A program made the translations under genes and the position numbers. A stretch of DNA of 64,000 bases from Pelomonas sp. Root1217 (GTDB lineage: Bacteria; Pseudomonadota; Gammaproteobacteria; Burkholderiales; Burkholderiaceae_C), in contig NZ_LMDC01000012.1 in NCBI RefSeq assembly GCF_001425705.1, positions 836,771-900,770 on the forward strand. The letters run 5' to 3'. The notes below the pieces were generated by a model that was not told the DNA's origin, searched no databases, and worked only from the letters and a program-made list of their open reading frames with translations. This document shows, in pieces, positions 17,548 through 26,859 of this stretch. Every line of letters starts with the position of its first letter. Position 1 is the stretch's first letter.

Positions 17548-18075
17548 CTAGCCAGCGCTTCCCTGAAATGCGCCTGACGCCACCATGTCGTCGAGCTGGA
17601 CGGTGCCCGAAAAATGGCTAACGTGCTTGAACTCGTTGGTCGCCTCGGCGCCGGCAATGATGTCCTTGATGATGTTCACCTTGACGGAGTCCACCAGATA
17701 GCGCTCCAAGTCCTTCTTGTAGTTACGAGCTGACAGGGTGAGACGGTGCTTTCCGTCTCGAAGCGGCCAAGTAGTGACCTCGCTCGCGAAGAAGCAGTAC
17801 AGATCCCCCGAGTAGTTCGGGCCTTCGACGTAGAGGATCGTGACGAGACCGTTCGTCACGTAGCCCTCGACGATGACAATGTTCGAGTCAGCCCCCTGCA
17901 GCGTGCGCCCCTTGCATTGAATGCGGCAGAACTTGACGCCGTCCGCCATCCCAGCAAACGCCAGGAGGTCAGCTCCAGCCTGATCGAACTTCGGCTTCGC
18001 CACGAGCAGCCCGGCTTGCTGCAGGCGGTGCGAGATCAGGTCTTCTGCGACGTTCTCAAGAATGCTGGTGTCCAT
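17548..18075 (-). CDS. PD-(D/E)XK-like (DUF4365-like) protein
   Basis: A 175-residue protein starting MDTSILENVAEDLI. The N-terminal helix with Glu (E7, E11) is followed by AGADLLAF (D36) and a strand ending QCKGR (Q53, K55), which is the layout of the PD-(D/E)XK nuclease core, though the acidic residue before K is Gln-x. The C-terminal part (YFFASEV type segment, then a long helix) fits DUF4365-like proteins found in defence islands. It is convergent to the SRA/HNH gene. The start is the first Met that fits the domain; a much longer upstream frame has no domain content. Confidence 0.6.
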   Translation of the reverse strand: MDTSILENVAEDLISHRLQQAGLLVAKPKFDQAGADLLAFAGMADGVKFCRIQCKGRTLQGADSNIVIVEGYVTNGLVTILYVEGPNYSGDLYCFFASEVTTWPLRDGKHRLTLSARNYKKDLERYLVDSVKVNIIKDIIAGAEATNEFKHVSHFSGTVQLDDMVASGAFQGSAG

Positions 18076-18263
18076 GGGTCTGGTGTGTTCTAACGGGATG
18101 ATGGTTATTGGGGAGGAGAGTGTCTCCCGCCAGCATCGTGGAAAGACGGTTTCGGAGGAAACGCCCGAGAAGATGCGAGCCGCTGCATTGAAGCGCGAGG
18201 CTGCGAAGCGGGCACTCAGGCGGTCACCGAAGCGACCGAGGATGCGGCGGTGGGCCCAGGCGG

Positions 18264-19451
18264 TTACAGAGGTAGAGGCTGGACGCCCGCCTCGCGAGCT
18301 TTCAGCACCGGCAGGAATACGAAGCCTGATTGTTTGCCGAAGTTCGGTGCGGCTTTCTCGAAGTTCTGCTGGCCGACCCGCAAGGCCTGCTGAAAAGACG
18401 CCCAACTGTCGTTCATATGCGTATCAGCATGAAGCATCTTCGCTAGGGCAGTGCCAGCCTTGGTTGGCCCTTGCTGATGGAACGGGTTGTTCGCGTTGTT
18501 CAGCATCGTCGTCTCAAGGAACACCGGGTGTTTGTGCTGCGGATCGGTATAGAAGCCAAGGAAGGCGTGCCCAGGTATGAGCACGATGATTGGCTCGATG
18601 CCGATTTTGCGCAGCACGGAAGCGAACACAGCAGTGCCATCGATGCAGTTCGCCTGCGCCGTACGCAGCGTCTGGCTCAATGGTCTGACCGTTTGCGAGA
18701 CAAGCTCGGGACGGCTGTCTGAAACGGTTGTGATGCTGGAGTACGTGACCTTGTTCCGCTGGAAGAGGTACCAAATCGCCCACACCTGTCTGAGCACGTC
18801 GTCGGGCGAGCCTTGCGTGCCTGTCCATGACTTGACCGGCATCGCTGGGATATCCAAGGCTGAACGTAACAGGCCATCAATGGCCGGGTGGTTTTCGTTG
18901 ACGAACGCGGCTAAATACGGCGAATAGTCGGTGCACTGCGTCGGCGCGCGGCAAGCGCGGAGCGGCGCGTCGTTTGAGGCCCTGACACGGATTGGACGGC
19001 GTTCTTCGCCAGCTTGGACGCCGTCCACATACAGCCGGAATACGGCATCGGTGGTCAGCGGCTGCGTGATGCGCGCTAGTTTGGCCTCGCTCAACGACAG
19101 CCGGGGCATCAAGAAGTGCGGCTTCCCATCGCTACTTGCTAGGGTCTCAAGCTCGCCCGAGACGCCGATCTCTGGCACCTCTATCTGCACTTTCACCTTC
19201 GAGCCTGCCGGCGGGTCAATAAGCTTGATACCAAGGGAGCCGGAGTGCACGTATCCGTATGCAGGGCCGCTTTCCGTGGGCCCATTGGCATCGCGGCCCG
19301 CTGCGGATATGGCAAAGGCTGGAAAAAATGTGCCGGGGAAGCGGAAGAACGGCTCCCACTTGGGAGATTGGGCGCACGCCATGCCGTCAAGGCAAAGCGT
19401 TGCGGCCAGCATCAATGCGTTTCGCCACGCGCGGCGCTTCGAGTACCTCAT
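18264..19451 (-). CDS. Exported transglutaminase-like protein
   Basis: A 395-residue protein with a signal peptide (RNALMLAATLCLDGMACA). The C-terminal half has a transglutaminase-like triad: Cys in QANCIDGTAVFASVLRKIGI, His in IPGHAFLGFY and an acidic residue in FLETT. The N-terminal half is beta-rich (KVKVQIEVPEIGVSGELE), likely an adhesive or immunoglobulin-like domain. The start at 19451 has GGGAGGTC upstream. It lies downstream of the GTPase operon on the same strand, with about 230 bases between, so co-transcription is possible. Substrate unknown; a periplasmic protease or amidase role is as likely as cross-linking. Confidence 0.7.
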   Translation of the reverse strand: MRYSKRRAWRNALMLAATLCLDGMACAQSPKWEPFFRFPGTFFPAFAISAAGRDANGPTESGPAYGYVHSGSLGIKLIDPPAGSKVKVQIEVPEIGVSGELETLASSDGKPHFLMPRLSLSEAKLARITQPLTTDAVFRLYVDGVQAGEERRPIRVRASNDAPLRACRAPTQCTDYSPYLAAFVNENHPAIDGLLRSALDIPAMPVKSWTGTQGSPDDVLRQVWAIWYLFQRNKVTYSSITTVSDSRPELVSQTVRPLSQTLRTAQANCIDGTAVFASVLRKIGIEPIIVLIPGHAFLGFYTDPQHKHPVFLETTMLNNANNPFHQQGPTKAGTALAKMLHADTHMNDSWASFQQALRVGQQNFEKAAPNFGKQSGFVFLPVLKAREAGVQPLPL

Positions 19452-19679
19452 CCCGACCTCCCTGTATTTGCTTCTAAACGGAGGGCCCACGCGCGCCGCT
19501 GACAGCAGTGCGCTGAATATTTGTTGGATGGCCCTCCTCCTCAGCCGGCCATGGTGCGTCCGCCTCAGGTGGCGGCGCTATCCCAGCAAACCCTTCGTGC
19601 GAGGCCATTGCTTGATGTGCTCACCTTCGGCCAGCGAGGCGCCTCCGCAAGGCGCGGATCTGTCTTTTAGCGGCCTAAG

Positions 19680-19823
19680 TCACTTCCGTCCACGCGGCGG
19701 CTTGGTATGCCTGATGACGACGTAGCAAGCGAGCACGAACAACAGCGCGAGCAGCGTGCCCAGCGGGTGCCTACCGCTGCTCGAGGCGGCGTCATTTCCA
19801 CTTCGCTTTTCGAATTCCTTCAA
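19680..19823 (-). CDS. Possible small single-pass membrane protein
   Basis: A 47-codon frame from a TTG that starts inside the last 11 codons of GAP1 and runs past its stop. It has a charged N-terminus, one hydrophobic helix (LGTLLALLFVLACYVVIRH) and a strongly basic tail (KPPRGRK), a convincing positive-inside membrane anchor. No clear Shine-Dalgarno sequence is seen. If real, it would be the sixth gene of the GTPase operon and is not a member of a family I know. Confidence 0.4.
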   Translation of the reverse strand: MKEFEKRSGNDAASSSGRHPLGTLLALLFVLACYVVIRHTKPPRGRK

Positions 19824-22419
19824 TCGCCGCTTCTGTCGCTACTCGCGGACCATCAGGCAAGCGCTGTGATCCGACCAGAACATGCGCGAGATATTGGTCC
19901 CCGCCATGCGACTCAGCAACGCGCCCCAGGATTCTGTCGAGGTCTAGGCATAGAAACGCGGTCAGCGCCAGGTCCTCTGGTGCCCAGGCAGAGGCGACCA
20001 AAAACGTGTCCACCAGCTCTTTTCGGGCCGACTTGCACCTATCCCAATCCAGGAACGGAATGAATCTGACCAGGTCAGGCACGTCATCTTTGGAGGCCAG
20101 CTCCCGGTATACAACGGGAAAGCAAGCCGCGACGACTATCGAGACTGGCGCTGCTCTTGATCGGAACAGCTGGGGCAGCAGTTGGCCCGATGCGGTCAAT
20201 GCGACGATGGGCTTAGTTGTCTGAGCCGCCCAAAGAAGATTTGCCAAGCTCGACGCGGCTTCCTTTGACAGATCAAGAACGTACCTTGCGCTCAGCGCCG
20301 CGGCAATCTCATCCACATGTTCGACAAAGCGGTTCCGAGCTGCTTCAGCTGACAACCCCATCGCCATCAAGTTGCGGCTCAAAAGATCCGTATCTGCCTG
20401 TCGACCCAGTCCGGCGCGCGCAACAAGTCCGACGTCCACGCGCTCGGCCATGACACCAATCAACGTCGAAACGATCGACACGCCATCGTCGGGAAGTCGC
20501 AAGGGAAGGCATCGTTCGAGGGCGTGAGATGCGAGCCGTCGCCGATCCTCCACGCCGCTGAGGGGTAGCAGTCTGAGCACCACTGCGAGGTAGTTCTTCA
20601 GCGACAGAACACCGGAGAAAACAGCCCACGTCAGGACATCGGCACCCTCGTCAGGAACTCGATCAAGCACTGCCTCGTTGCCAAGCAGGTTTCGCCGATC
20701 CAAATCGGAGGCTGCTCGTAGGAGAGTGAGCAAGTACCCGTTGGCTGCTTCGACGGACAAAGCCGTGTTGCTGATCAACCAAAGCGCGTCGTCCAGCGAA
20801 GGCGTCAACGTTGCTTGCAAGAAGGAGCTTCGACCCGGCGTGAGATCTCGCTGCAGCAGAACGTGCCGCAAGGAAGCCGTTGCGCCAATCGCTCTGGCTC
20901 TCGCCGATATGGGGCCTGCGTAGGCGAGAGAAGAAAGTCCGTTGGTCTGCTCTAGGTGCAATACCTCGGCCAACAGCTCTTCCTTGCCAAGGGAGGCGAT
21001 CAGCGGCGCTGCCGCTTCCACCTGATGGTCATTCGTCAATAGTGGCAGCATTGCAACCCTGACGGACGCCAATTGCTCCGGCGACACCGCCGACAGCGCG
21101 CGCGCCAAGGCCGAGATCATGGACGGTGAGGTAGCAGCCGCCTCAGCCAGCTTCCCCCCCGAAGCCAGAAGCCGCGCGAGCACGCCAGGCACAGTCGAAA
21201 TCAGCGCAGGCTCCGCACCGTGAAAGTCCTCGGCCAGGCCCGACGCGACCGTGGGCCACACCACCGCGAGCATGTCCTCCGGATCGGACCGTGAAAGTAG
21301 GGCAAGCGCGCCGTCTGGATCCCGCTTTGCGAGCCTTCCAGCGGCCTCCGAAACGTACTTCACCGCGCTGGCCGGATAGACGGCATGCATCTTCCGGACG
21401 ATCGCTACAAGAAAGTCCCATGCGTCGGCGGCGGGCAGGTCGCTCAGTGCTTGCGAGGTTGCTTCGCGGAGAAGCGGCGTGAGCGCCAGCGCCGTGTCCG
21501 CGCTCAACGTCGATCGTGAGTTTGCGATGTCCAGCAGCCCAAGCGCCGCAGTTGGAGATCGATCGACCTTTTCTAGAAGCTCATCCCACAGCAAGGCAAT
21601 GCGCAAAGAGGCAACAGAACCGTCTTCGCTGGTCTCGATCAAGCTGCCTTCGCGATCGCTCATCAGCTTTGGGAACGGCTCTATGAAGACTCGCGAATAA
21701 ATCGTGCCGGTCCAGCGGTGACGCGAGTCTCGGCCTGCTCGCGCGTCGACGCGCCGGCCAGGCCAGTCGGAGAAGCGTGGCTTCGCGTCCTTCGGTGCAA
21801 ACACAAGATCAAAAAATCGGCCCTCCACCTTGCGAGGCGAAAGGGCGAACGTCGACAAGGCCAAGCGTGCTCGAAGCCCTGGCCACATCGCCGTCATCAG
21901 CCGCTCAGCGACGAGTTCAGGATCGGCGGTGTCAAAAAGCGCGACAGGCTTGGCGTCTTCCAGGAACATCGCTTCAAGAAGTTCCTTTCCGCTGAAGTCG
22001 TCGGCCGGCGGTAGGGGTAGAGGCGCGGATTCAACAACGTCAACGCTGATCGCACTGCTGGGCAGGCCAGCGTCCTTCAACAGGTCAAAGAAAGGTCGCA
22101 GACTTGCCGCTGATGCCCATCCGGTCACAGGTATCAGCAGGCTGAGCGTCCGTACACAACCGGCGCGGGCAACCGTCAAATCCTGCCATGTGCGCGCCAG
22201 AACATAGAAGGCTTCGCTCGGAAGCGGGTACGCCGAGATATACGGCGAGAACATCTCGCCAGGTCGCAAGGGTCCAGCAACATCTGAGAGCTGGTCAATC
22301 GTAGATTGATCAGCCTTCGACAGACTAAGCGACGAACTGAGGAGTTGGTGCCCTTGGCGGTAGCCGTGGACTTGCTGCTCGATGGGAATCACGTTCTGGC
22401 TCAGACGCCCACGACCCAA
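19792..22419 (-). CDS. GTPase-associated protein 1 (GAP1)
   Basis: An 875-residue protein, last of the five large overlapping genes. The N-terminus has the GAP1-N hallmark HGYRQGHQLLSSS and MFSPYISAYPLP, followed by a long all-helical body with repeats of about 30-40 residues (EAAAPLIASL, LADTALALTPLLR types). No catalytic motif. In the GTPase-centred conflict systems, GAP1 is coded next to the two GTPases and is thought to be a scaffold or regulator. Its start overlaps the upstream GTPase gene by 19 bases. Confidence 0.85.
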   Translation of the reverse strand: MGRGRLSQNVIPIEQQVHGYRQGHQLLSSSLSLSKADQSTIDQLSDVAGPLRPGEMFSPYISAYPLPSEAFYVLARTWQDLTVARAGCVRTLSLLIPVTGWASAASLRPFFDLLKDAGLPSSAISVDVVESAPLPLPPADDFSGKELLEAMFLEDAKPVALFDTADPELVAERLMTAMWPGLRARLALSTFALSPRKVEGRFFDLVFAPKDAKPRFSDWPGRRVDARAGRDSRHRWTGTIYSRVFIEPFPKLMSDREGSLIETSEDGSVASLRIALLWDELLEKVDRSPTAALGLLDIANSRSTLSADTALALTPLLREATSQALSDLPAADAWDFLVAIVRKMHAVYPASAVKYVSEAAGRLAKRDPDGALALLSRSDPEDMLAVVWPTVASGLAEDFHGAEPALISTVPGVLARLLASGGKLAEAAATSPSMISALARALSAVSPEQLASVRVAMLPLLTNDHQVEAAAPLIASLGKEELLAEVLHLEQTNGLSSLAYAGPISARARAIGATASLRHVLLQRDLTPGRSSFLQATLTPSLDDALWLISNTALSVEAANGYLLTLLRAASDLDRRNLLGNEAVLDRVPDEGADVLTWAVFSGVLSLKNYLAVVLRLLPLSGVEDRRRLASHALERCLPLRLPDDGVSIVSTLIGVMAERVDVGLVARAGLGRQADTDLLSRNLMAMGLSAEAARNRFVEHVDEIAAALSARYVLDLSKEAASSLANLLWAAQTTKPIVALTASGQLLPQLFRSRAAPVSIVVAACFPVVYRELASKDDVPDLVRFIPFLDWDRCKSARKELVDTFLVASAWAPEDLALTAFLCLDLDRILGRVAESHGGDQYLAHVLVGSQRLPDGPRVATEAAIEGIRKAKWK

Positions 22420-23252
22420 GCAACTGGAAGAGTCACGTCGGGATCACGCTTCCATCGGTCGCTGGGGCCCTCGTATGCGTCGACCCAGCCATGACCATCC
22501 AGACCGGCTTCCAGAAACTCTCGGCGGTAGTCTTCGTCCACCGTGAGATCGCCGCCAACAACGCTCAACCCGAACACTTGCACATCCAGCCTGGACGTAT
22601 CGCGCAGGCGGCCGCCCAGCATTGGATATTCCTTCATGATGAAGGCCTCGGGTCCTGCTGCACGCGTCTCGGAGTCCACTAGGTCCCAGGCTGCCACCAC
22701 CACGGAAAGCCGCGGCTTGCCCCCATCCGGCCGATCCGCCAGCGTCAGCTCCAGGAACCGCATCAGCTCGATCAGCATGACCTGGGTCGGCAGCTTATCC
22801 CTGTCTTCATCAGCTCCTACCAGCTGAAGCAGGCGTTGGGAAGTGACCCAGTCAAGGGGACTCACGTTCAGTTCGGAATTGACCCTGACGAAGAGAAGAG
22901 CGCCGTCGGCGCGCTTGAGCTCTGCCATCCAGTCGGTGGAGATTTCGGAGTTCACCACGGCGTCCCGCCATAACTCGCCGCGGATGTCGGGAATCAAGAT
23001 CTTGGTCTCGTCACCCCCCGCCGCAGGAACAACCGTCACTTCGAAATCGCGTCGGTCTGCGTGTTCTGTTCTAGGGGCGAAATGTCCTTCGAAGAGATGG
23101 TCCGCGGTATCAAGGACGAAGCCAATATCGTCTGGCTGGACCGCTGCGTGAAGTGCTCCGGTGCGAGCGTCCAGCGCGACCCAAAGACGCCCGACAAAGT
23201 TGGTCTTGCCGGAATCCGGCCCGCCCATAAGGATTACCGAGCGCCTGGTCAC
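22401..23252 (-). CDS. TRAFAC-class GTPase (DO-GTPase type)
   Basis: A 283-residue GTPase. P-loop GGPDSGKTN (residues 10-18), Walker B/G3 IPDIRGELW, and a G4-like AWDLVD segment. The DxxGE switch (in place of the DxxGQ of Ras-like proteins) is shared with the upstream GTPase and marks this paired family. The two overlap by 4 bases, so the partners are made in a fixed ratio. It probably works as a GTP-dependent switch between sensor and effector. No membrane segment. Confidence 0.85.
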   Translation of the reverse strand: MTRRSVILMGGPDSGKTNFVGRLWVALDARTGALHAAVQPDDIGFVLDTADHLFEGHFAPRTEHADRRDFEVTVVPAAGGDETKILIPDIRGELWRDAVVNSEISTDWMAELKRADGALLFVRVNSELNVSPLDWVTSQRLLQLVGADEDRDKLPTQVMLIELMRFLELTLADRPDGGKPRLSVVVAAWDLVDSETRAAGPEAFIMKEYPMLGGRLRDTSRLDVQVFGLSVVGGDLTVDEDYRREFLEAGLDGHGWVDAYEGPSDRWKRDPDVTLPVAWVVGV

Positions 23253-24265
23253 TGCGACCTCCTGTGGCTGAGGAAGGCCCGTGCATCGGCCTGCGGAGCC
23301 CTTGACCGCCAGAACTGCAGCGGCTCGCTGTGCGGCGTGACCGATGCGTCAACCAGCGCGGCAAGCCCGTGACCGGGATTGATGTCGGGGTTGGCGGAAA
23401 AGGAGGCCACCGAAACAACCCTTGCACTGACCTTGTGCTTGCCGATCTCGGCGTGCAACTTCGTCAGCGTGGGCTCTGGCACTACTCCTTCATCGAGATG
23501 AGTCGTTACGATCAAAAGCTGGGGCATTGCGTCGTCGAACAGCGCTCGAAGTCGTCCGGCGAGTTGCCCCAAGCGGCTCACGACTCCTTGACGCCGCTGC
23601 AGGTCGATCAGCGTTCGGCCGTCGACCATGACCCAGAGGACGTCGGCGGACTTCAAGAACTCGAAACGGTCTGAACGGGAGGTCCGGACAAGGTCTTTGG
23701 TCCACTCACCAGGTAGGTCAGGAAGGGCCAGATCGATCAGGCGCCCTCCGCGGTCTTGCTTCATGCGCAGATGAAGAAACCCCGGCTGCCTGTCATCCGC
23801 CATCTTGGTGTGCACCGTCATCTGCTCAGGCGGGTTGCCATCGTTCCAGCGTCTGGCACCTCGTGAGATCTCCTCAAGCCCCATGAGGCTGCGGCTATCG
23901 GAGAATGACCAACCTTCCAATAGGCCCCGCGAAACGCGGAGGTAGAGGCTCGCAAGGCACGCTGTTTTGCCGGAGTTCGGATCGCCAAGGATCCCAACAA
24001 CGGTGACGTAGCGGGAGGCCATCATCTGGTCGATGACCTCCGAGCCAAGCGTGGCGCTGCTTGGGAACGAGGGAGGTTCGCTTGGAGCGTCCAGGACCGC
24101 AGTGCCGACCGCGCCTGCATCCTCTGCGTCCGGCGCATCCTTTAAAGTGGCCTTGAGGGCGTTGATGTCGATGACACGATTGCTGCACGTCGCCGGGTCT
24201 TTTTCCAGCGCACAACGCCCGGTCTCGCCGACCGTGCACCCATCAAGATTGCAGGCGGTGCTCAC
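23249..24265 (-). CDS. TRAFAC-class GTPase with N-terminal cysteine cluster (DO-GTPase type)
   Basis: A 338-residue second GTPase. N-terminal cysteines (CNLDGC, GRC, ATC) could bind zinc. P-loop GDPNSGKTA, G3 LPDLPGEW, G4-like THLD. I prefer the GTG at 24265 because it overlaps the GASH stop as GTGA, as at the other junctions of this operon; an ATG at 24322 would add 19 residues and overlap GASH by 61 bases. It pairs with the next gene; such double GTPases are predicted to act as NTP-driven switches in conflict systems. Confidence 0.85.
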   Translation of the reverse strand: MSTACNLDGCTVGETGRCALEKDPATCSNRVIDINALKATLKDAPDAEDAGAVGTAVLDAPSEPPSFPSSATLGSEVIDQMMASRYVTVVGILGDPNSGKTACLASLYLRVSRGLLEGWSFSDSRSLMGLEEISRGARRWNDGNPPEQMTVHTKMADDRQPGFLHLRMKQDRGGRLIDLALPDLPGEWTKDLVRTSRSDRFEFLKSADVLWVMVDGRTLIDLQRRQGVVSRLGQLAGRLRALFDDAMPQLLIVTTHLDEGVVPEPTLTKLHAEIGKHKVSARVVSVASFSANPDINPGHGLAALVDASVTPHSEPLQFWRSRAPQADARAFLSHRRSQ

Positions 24266-25290
24266 AAAGTACTCGGGCCGGAAGTCAGTAGGCTCGTTTC
24301 CAGAAGCGCTCGGGCACCCCAATCGCTGCAGGACCGCGGGCCGTCGCCACCATGATGATGGGCTTTGCCAGTCAACAAGGCAGACAGCAGCGGGAACACG
24401 CCGGGGGTTGCGAGGATCGCTTCATCGTGCTCAGCCAGAGAGTCCCGAACTGTGGCAGCGTCGTCGCCAAGCGCAGCGAGCAATACGCTGAGCGTCGCCT
24501 CGGTGTCCTCGTCGGCGTGCCGCAGGACCAAGTCGCGATGGACGTCGCACGGAAGGCGACGAAGGTAGTCTGCTGCCTCGATGCCAGCGACAACCAAACG
24601 CACGGGCTCCACCAGCTTGCTGAGCGGCCGATCAAGTAGGCGGCTGCGGGCGACCAACGTCCACCACATGAAATCGAGTTCTTCCCGATCCAGTGCGGCG
24701 TTCCTGCGCAAGGCTTTGATGGTGCTGCCTGTTGCCCTCTTGAACGCGGTCAGGGTTTTAGCGTCGTCTCCGTCCACCACCGCAAAATCTCCAAAGTCGG
24801 CGACCTCGGTACGCTCTCGACTTTCTTCAGCGGCTTCCATTGACCGCTGCTGGACTAGCTCAAGGACTTCTAATCTAAGCGCCTCTCGCTTTGCGTCCAG
24901 CAACGGCGTCTGGAACGACAAAGCCGACCATAGGGCGGTGGCAAGTACATCCACGACTGTCCATCCGTCACTATCGAGCCTCGAACCTTCGAGCATGGCG
25001 TCGATTGCAGCTGCGGCACAGATTCCCACTTCCAGTGGGCGTTCGCTAGACAAGAAGGCGGAGGCGTGATCCTGGACAGCCTTTTCGACCTCGACAGCCA
25101 GATCATGCGGCGGATCGCCGTCAGTACCCAACGCCGTCGCAATATTGTGTGCCCGTTGAAAAATGGTCGCCAACGCATTCTCTTTCAGCCACTTGGCCTG
25201 AAGATCTGCCGCAGCGGCTTTTCGGCTATTCACATCACCGTCGAGAACCTGCATGCCTGTGATGCGCAGGTGGAGCGCCAGATTGATCAT
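24262..25290 (-). CDS. GTPase-associated all-helical protein (GASH)
   Basis: A 342-residue protein predicted all alpha-helical, opening MINLALHLRITGM and containing TLTAFKRATGSTIKALRRN and EELDFMWWTLVARSRLL, features of the GASH (GTPase-associated system helical) family. The central DREELDFMWW segment is the most conserved-looking part. There is no catalytic motif. It overlaps the phosphoesterase gene by 4 bases upstream and the GTPase downstream. It probably links the effector phosphoesterase to the GTPase pair. Confidence 0.8.
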   Translation of the reverse strand: MINLALHLRITGMQVLDGDVNSRKAAAADLQAKWLKENALATIFQRAHNIATALGTDGDPPHDLAVEVEKAVQDHASAFLSSERPLEVGICAAAAIDAMLEGSRLDSDGWTVVDVLATALWSALSFQTPLLDAKREALRLEVLELVQQRSMEAAEESRERTEVADFGDFAVVDGDDAKTLTAFKRATGSTIKALRRNAALDREELDFMWWTLVARSRLLDRPLSKLVEPVRLVVAGIEAADYLRRLPCDVHRDLVLRHADEDTEATLSVLLAALGDDAATVRDSLAEHDEAILATPGVFPLLSALLTGKAHHHGGDGPRSCSDWGARALLETSLLTSGPSTL

Positions 25291-26642
25291 TTTGCTTCTC
25301 CCTCGTTCTTGCCAGCTATATAGCGATCTATCAGTTTAGCGAAATCCTCAATACGGCCTTGCTGAACAACCCAATCAAACAATCGCCGCTCAATAGCCTG
25401 TGTCATGCGGTCATTTGAATTCGCAGGTATTGCATCCAGTTCACTCAAGATGCGGAGACGCTCACCCTCCGTCAAGTCACGGAAGAAGCGCAACAAGACC
25501 AAACGATAATTTGGTGGTTCGGGCGGCACTGCGAAGCCCTTCTCTAAGCCTTCGGGCTCGACCACCATCTCGACAATGGCTTCCCGTACCTCGGGCGGCG
25601 GCTCAAACGGCTTGGCAGTCGCATTGTCGCCTATGACAGCAGCGCACACTCGAAAATTTGGGCAACCGAGCAGGAAGCGCGGATTAGGTTCGCCAAGCCG
25701 GACCGCATCTGCTTCAAAGCGCGTCATCTTTGGATTCCAGACCCGCGGGTGAATTGTTACGGCTAGACCGTCACTGTCCTTATCCCAATCAAATTCGATG
25801 ACGTTGTAGGTAAAGACATAGGCCGTCTCAGACCTTGACGGAACCGCCGCACCCGCAGCCAACGTCATAAAGTCGGCGCCCTCCTCGATCGTTTCCTTCG
25901 CGACCCTTGGGTTGTGCTCATGGCCAGTGATGAGCAATCGGATGCGGCTCTTGAGATAGGTGGAAACTGCATCGCTGTCCTTGAACCAATGCAATGGATG
26001 GTGGATGAGAACAATGACCTCTTCTCCGTCATCACGAGGGATCGTGAACTGTCGCTCACCCACCAGCAGTTCAGGCTCCTCGTCATTCTCTTTGCCATGG
26101 CAAAGAAGGGAGGAATTCATTCGCACGAATTTTATGAATCGCCCAGGGGCCAGTTCAACGCGCATATTCGTCGAATATCTGCCCTCGGTATCCAAGACGC
26201 AATCATAACCCTCTGAGAAACTGCCATAAGCCTGGAATCGGGCGAACAGAGTCCCGCGATCCAGGTCATTCGACAGGACCTTCTCATATTCGTCGGCACC
26301 GCCTGCTCGAATGTCATCCAGTAAATGCTGCCCGCCACGAGACAGCATATCTCGGTCCAGATCATGATTCCCCGGCACCATTTGAATACGCGTTATGTCG
26401 CAGCCGACGGCCTCTGCAATCTGATCAAGCCATTTTGCCGCGTCAATGTACTGCTCATCTTTGCCTGAATAGGCTATATCCCCGGTCACTAAGACCCCCT
26501 GCGCGGCGCCGCCCGGCAAAAGGCGCACGACTCTAGCAACGTCCGCAATCAATTCCCTCTTCACGTCGTTGTGGATATAGAGCGTCTGATCTCGCTCCTG
26601 CCCAAAATGAATATCAGACAGATGAACGAATATTGCCGGCAT
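25287..26642 (-). CDS. Calcineurin-like phosphoesterase, predicted effector of the GTPase system
   Basis: A 451-residue protein, first gene of the operon. All metallophosphoesterase motifs are present: SDIHFG (residue 8 on), TGDIAYSG, PGNHDLD, LIHHPLHW and TGHEHNP. This catalytic part covers about 1-290. The C-terminal 70 residues (RLVLLRFFRDLTEGERLRIL to FAKLIDRYI) are a separate helical module, like the adaptor domains that tie effectors to partners in these systems. Being first and catalytic, it is the likely effector, hydrolysing a nucleic acid or nucleotide. No signal peptide. Confidence 0.85.
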   Translation of the reverse strand: MPAIFVHLSDIHFGQERDQTLYIHNDVKRELIADVARVVRLLPGGAAQGVLVTGDIAYSGKDEQYIDAAKWLDQIAEAVGCDITRIQMVPGNHDLDRDMLSRGGQHLLDDIRAGGADEYEKVLSNDLDRGTLFARFQAYGSFSEGYDCVLDTEGRYSTNMRVELAPGRFIKFVRMNSSLLCHGKENDEEPELLVGERQFTIPRDDGEEVIVLIHHPLHWFKDSDAVSTYLKSRIRLLITGHEHNPRVAKETIEEGADFMTLAAGAAVPSRSETAYVFTYNVIEFDWDKDSDGLAVTIHPRVWNPKMTRFEADAVRLGEPNPRFLLGCPNFRVCAAVIGDNATAKPFEPPPEVREAIVEMVVEPEGLEKGFAVPPEPPNYRLVLLRFFRDLTEGERLRILSELDAIPANSNDRMTQAIERRLFDWVVQQGRIEDFAKLIDRYIAGKNEGEAK

Positions 26643-26783
26643 GGACTCCCCCCGTTTGCTCGATATCTTTCTCGCCTAACAGCAAGATTACGCTGAGGGA
26701 TGCCCGCGATAAATCCGCGTTTGCGCGAACGAGCGCTGCTGAAGCGTCACGACATTGGACTCAAGTCCAGGACATGCTGCAGT

Positions 26784-26859
26784 CGCTGTTGACTCGCAAA
26801 GAGCCTGGCGCGGCGGTCTTCACGCCCCGATCATCAAAAGAAACACAGAGTCAACAGCG
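26784..26859. repeat. 12-bp inverted repeat upstream of the GTPase operon
   Basis: CGCTGTTGACTC (26784-26795) and GAGTCAACAGCG (26848-26859) are perfect complements, 52 bases apart, 142 bases upstream of the phosphoesterase start. They may be an operator for the operon or transposase-binding sites of the element end. Confidence 0.65.

Noticed and set aside
18076..18405. Longer N-terminus for the PD-(D/E)XK-like protein
   Set aside because: The added 110 residues are Arg/Ser-rich with no domain and would lie far upstream of the nuclease-like core.
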